In this document: positions 61,870-64,000 of the stretch, in pieces
Position numbering within the stretch: position 1 is the first letter of the stretch
How the letters are laid out: the number at the start of each line of letters is the position of its first letter
NCBI RefSeq assembly: GCF_001642835.1
Contig: NZ_LXEI01000002.1
Coordinates: 248,001 to 312,000, forward strand
Length of the DNA: 64,000 nt
DNA from: Pseudotamlana agarivorans
Lineage (GTDB): Bacteria; Bacteroidota; Bacteroidia; Flavobacteriales; Flavobacteriaceae
Direction of reading: 5' to 3'
The notes under the pieces: model-generated
What the model saw: the letters and a program-made list of their open reading frames with translations, nothing else
What the model was told of the DNA's origin: nothing
The model's database searches: none
Position numbers and translations under genes: made by a program

Positions 61870-64000
61870 TTAAAACGGATTGTCAATATACTCGTGAGGG
61901 GTACAAGCATAAACCTCTTTAAAACATTTAATAAAATAGGAGGGGGTATTGAAACCTGCTTGGTAGCCAACTTCAGCAACGGTGACATCCGATTGTTTAA
62001 GCAATTCTTTTGCTATTTTTAAGCGTTGAAGACGAATAAACTCGCTAGTACTCGTATTGGTTATCGCTTTTAACTTGCGGTGTAATTGTGTACGACTTAA
62101 AGCCATTTTTGAGGCAAACATTTCACTATTAAATTCAGGGTTGGTAACGTTTGAGTCTATGACCTCTTGCAAACGTTTTAAGAATTCAGATTCTGTTGTC
62201 GAAACAGCTAAATTCGGACTAATACTTAGTGTTTCACTAAAGTGCTTATGGACTTGTTTTCTGTTTTCAAGTAAATTCCTAATAATGATTTTAAGCTTAT
62301 CTGAATTAAATGGTTTTGTAATATATGCATCTGCTCCTGTTTTTAAACCTTCAATTTCATGCTGTTCACCAACTTTAGCAGTTAATAAAACAACGGGAAT
62401 ATGACTGGTGGCTGGGTTATTTTTTATGGATTCACACAAGTCGATACCATTTTTAATAGGCATCATGATATCACTAATTATGATATCTGGATTTGTTTTT
62501 ATCGCCTTTTGAAAGGCTTCTTGGCCATTAGAAGCTTTGGAGATTTGATATTCGTTTTTAAATATTGATGTGGTAAACTCTAGAATATCGATGTCATCTT
62601 CCACAACCAAAATAAGAGGTGTGTCTTCTGAAGTTTCCTTATGCTTTAAAATTGGTATAACTGAATTTTTTGGAGTTGTTTCTGAGCAAACGAAGTCACT
62701 TTCATTAAAAGCTTCCTTATTTATCGGCAGAGAAACGGTGAACTGAATTCTGTTATTTCCCAAGCTATTGGCTACAATGGTTCCTTTAGAAAGGTTTACC
62801 AAATCACGAACTAAAGCTAAACCGACACCTACACCATCCGACATTTCGTTGTCTTGATAAAAGCGCTGAAATAGAAGGCTCAAATCTTTCTCTTCGATTT
62901 GTTCGCTACTGTTTATTACCGACAGTACGAGAAATGAGTCTTGCCTATTGGCCTCAAAAATGATATCAGTCTTTTTAGTGGCATATTTTATAGCATTAGA
63001 GAGCAAATTAGAACAAATTTTTTCTATCATGTCACTATCATACCACACATCATTTAAATTATGAATCTTAGACACTATTTTTAAATCATTTTTATTCGCA
63101 TGGTACTGAAAAGCATTTGCAATCTGTTTAAGTAATAACCCCAAGTTTCCTTGAGCCAGCTTGAGTTTTATCTGACCGGAGTCTATCATAGACAGGTTCA
63201 GCATTTGGTCTACTAAATTTAAAAGGCGATTAGCGTTTTGCTTCACTAAATTAAGTTCCTTTTTATCCTTAGGAGCTAATTCAGCTTTATTTAATTGATT
63301 TGTTATTGGTCCTAGAATAAGCGTTAATGGTGTTCTAATTTCATGAGAGATATTGGTGTATAGCTTCGTTTTATATTCATCCAATTTCTTTAAACGATTG
63401 GTTTCTGTATTTTCAAACTGCAATTGCATTTTCATATGCCACCGTACTTTGGCCAAATAGTACACTAAATAGCTTAGAAGAATAAAAATGATGTTATAAA
63501 ATAAAATGGCATATAGACTCAAATACCAAGGCTTGTTTATTTTAAAGGTGAACTTAGCCGGGTTTTCATTCCATACGCCATCATAGTTACTAGAAATAAC
63601 TTTGAAAGTATAAGTGTTTGGGGGTAAATTGGTATAGTGTGCAAGATTGAAATTTTTTGAAATAACCCAATTCTCATCATGATTTTCTAATTTGTATTTA
63701 AAGGTACTACGTTCTGGTGAAGAAAAATGAAGACTAGAAAAAGTAAAGCTTATGGTATTTTCATTATGCTTTAATTCTAGGTTATTGGTCATTTCTCGAT
63801 TTTTAGAAAACACTTCAAAAGAGGAAATAATGGTTTTAGGTTTTACTTTGTTGTAAGTAAGTTCATTAGGTTTAAACCAATTTATGCCTTCCAAACCGCC
63901 AAAAAACAAGGTACCATCCTCACTTTTAAAATAGGCCCCCGTGTTAAATTCAGAACCTTGTAGGCCATCGTCAGCGCTAAAGTTTTCGAAGGCCCCATTA
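61870..64000 (-). CDS. Hybrid two-component system (HTCS) regulator, 5' end cut by window edge
   Basis: About 710 C-terminal residues of a one-protein sensor/regulator. The frame stays open to the window edge, with propeller-type sequence FSADDGLQGSEFNTGAYF before the Y_Y_Y domain, so the start is outside. Then come a membrane segment (LSLYAILFYNIIFILLSYLV), a HisKA box (YTNISHEIRTPLTLILGP), an N box (NLLSNAIKYATK), a degenerate G1 (VINSSEQIEE, lacking DxGxG), G2 (GVGVGLALVRDL), a receiver (ILVVEDDIDI, Asp in IISDIMMP, TKPF) and a C-terminal AraC HTH (LSRTQLHRKLKAI, VGYQAGFNTPSYFIKCFKEV). HTCS proteins usually sense glycan fragments in the periplasm; no polysaccharide-utilisation genes are visible here. 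Confidence 0.93.
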   Translation of the reverse strand, partial: NGAFENFSADDGLQGSEFNTGAYFKSEDGTLFFGGLEGINWFKPNELTYNKVKPKTIISSFEVFSKNREMTNNLELKHNENTISFTFSSLHFSSPERSTFKYKLENHDENWVISKNFNLAHYTNLPPNTYTFKVISSNYDGVWNENPAKFTFKINKPWYLSLYAILFYNIIFILLSYLVYYLAKVRWHMKMQLQFENTETNRLKKLDEYKTKLYTNISHEIRTPLTLILGPITNQLNKAELAPKDKKELNLVKQNANRLLNLVDQMLNLSMIDSGQIKLKLAQGNLGLLLKQIANAFQYHANKNDLKIVSKIHNLNDVWYDSDMIEKICSNLLSNAIKYATKKTDIIFEANRQDSFLVLSVINSSEQIEEKDLSLLFQRFYQDNEMSDGVGVGLALVRDLVNLSKGTIVANSLGNNRIQFTVSLPINKEAFNESDFVCSETTPKNSVIPILKHKETSEDTPLILVVEDDIDILEFTTSIFKNEYQISKASNGQEAFQKAIKTNPDIIISDIMMPIKNGIDLCESIKNNPATSHIPVVLLTAKVGEQHEIEGLKTGADAYITKPFNSDKLKIIIRNLLENRKQVHKHFSETLSISPNLAVSTTESEFLKRLQEVIDSNVTNPEFNSEMFASKMALSRTQLHRKLKAITNTSTSEFIRLQRLKIAKELLKQSDVTVAEVGYQAGFNTPSYFIKCFKEVYACTPHEYIDNPF

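Overview
The window comes from an AT-rich member of the Bacteroidetes, almost certainly a marine-type Flavobacteriaceae. The evidence is two proteins with type B type IX secretion (gliding-motility-associated) C-terminal sorting domains, a hybrid two-component (HTCS) regulator, several -7 boxes of the Bacteroidetes form TAnnTTTG with little or no Shine-Dalgarno sequence, family-specific genes (DUF4835, DUF5606, DUF6913, RpoZ-like omega, a GAPDH with a long N-terminal extension) and a Flavobacteriia-like gene order. No phage, insertion sequence or CRISPR array is visible. Most of the window is chromosomal core.

Layout. 1-13.3 kb: 5' part of uvrB, two large secreted adhesin-like proteins (1632 and 900 aa) sharing a ~95-residue repeat, an ABC-2 exporter, a kinase-fold protein of unknown role and a pRiA4b ORF-3-like protein. 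13.3-17.5 kb: heme A synthase, CCA-adding enzyme and Sua5/TsaC, interrupted by two small accessory genes (S23 four-helix-bundle and GxxExxY families), each bracketed by its own inverted repeats. 17.5-25 kb: surface glycan/LPS-core genes (GT-B enzyme, DUF616, GT4, Kdo/heptose-kinase-like, GT2, GT9 heptosyltransferase), with an exported beta/gamma-crystallin protein and a VOC protein among them. 25-36.6 kb: dapD, ruvX, def, DUF5606, a TlpA thioredoxin, tRNA-Leu(GAG), gap, a DegP/HtrA protease, dapF, GNAT, mltG and a lysozyme-like exported protein.

36.6-46 kb: dnaA with a low-molecular-weight phosphatase and an RsmI-like methylase, thioesterase, IMPACT/YigZ, HAD, ribD, LEA2 lipoprotein, GNAT, prmC, ligA. 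46-56 kb: a multi-span membrane protein, a 5'-nucleotidase split into two genes, then the cluster DUF6913-dapA-bamD-rpoZ-coaBC-DUF4835-recN-fabI. 56-64 kb: a membrane-linked GT2, YbbR protein, coaE, a histidine kinase/response regulator pair, a lipocalin-like lipoprotein, a possible 45-aa ORF and the 3' part of an HTCS regulator running off the right edge.

The genes serve cell-envelope building (lysine/DAP synthesis by dapA, dapD and dapF; MltG; BamD; LPS core), genome upkeep (uvrB, ruvX, ligA, recN, dnaA), translation (cca, Sua5, def, prmC, tRNA) and cofactors (ribD, coaBC, coaE, heme A). The least explained material is a ~90-bp palindromic element present twice (6.9 and 46.8 kb), the two repeat-bounded small genes around cca, the 11-fold Cys/Asp repeat protein, the kinase-fold orphan at 11.7 kb and the duplicated-domain crystallin protein at 19.6 kb.
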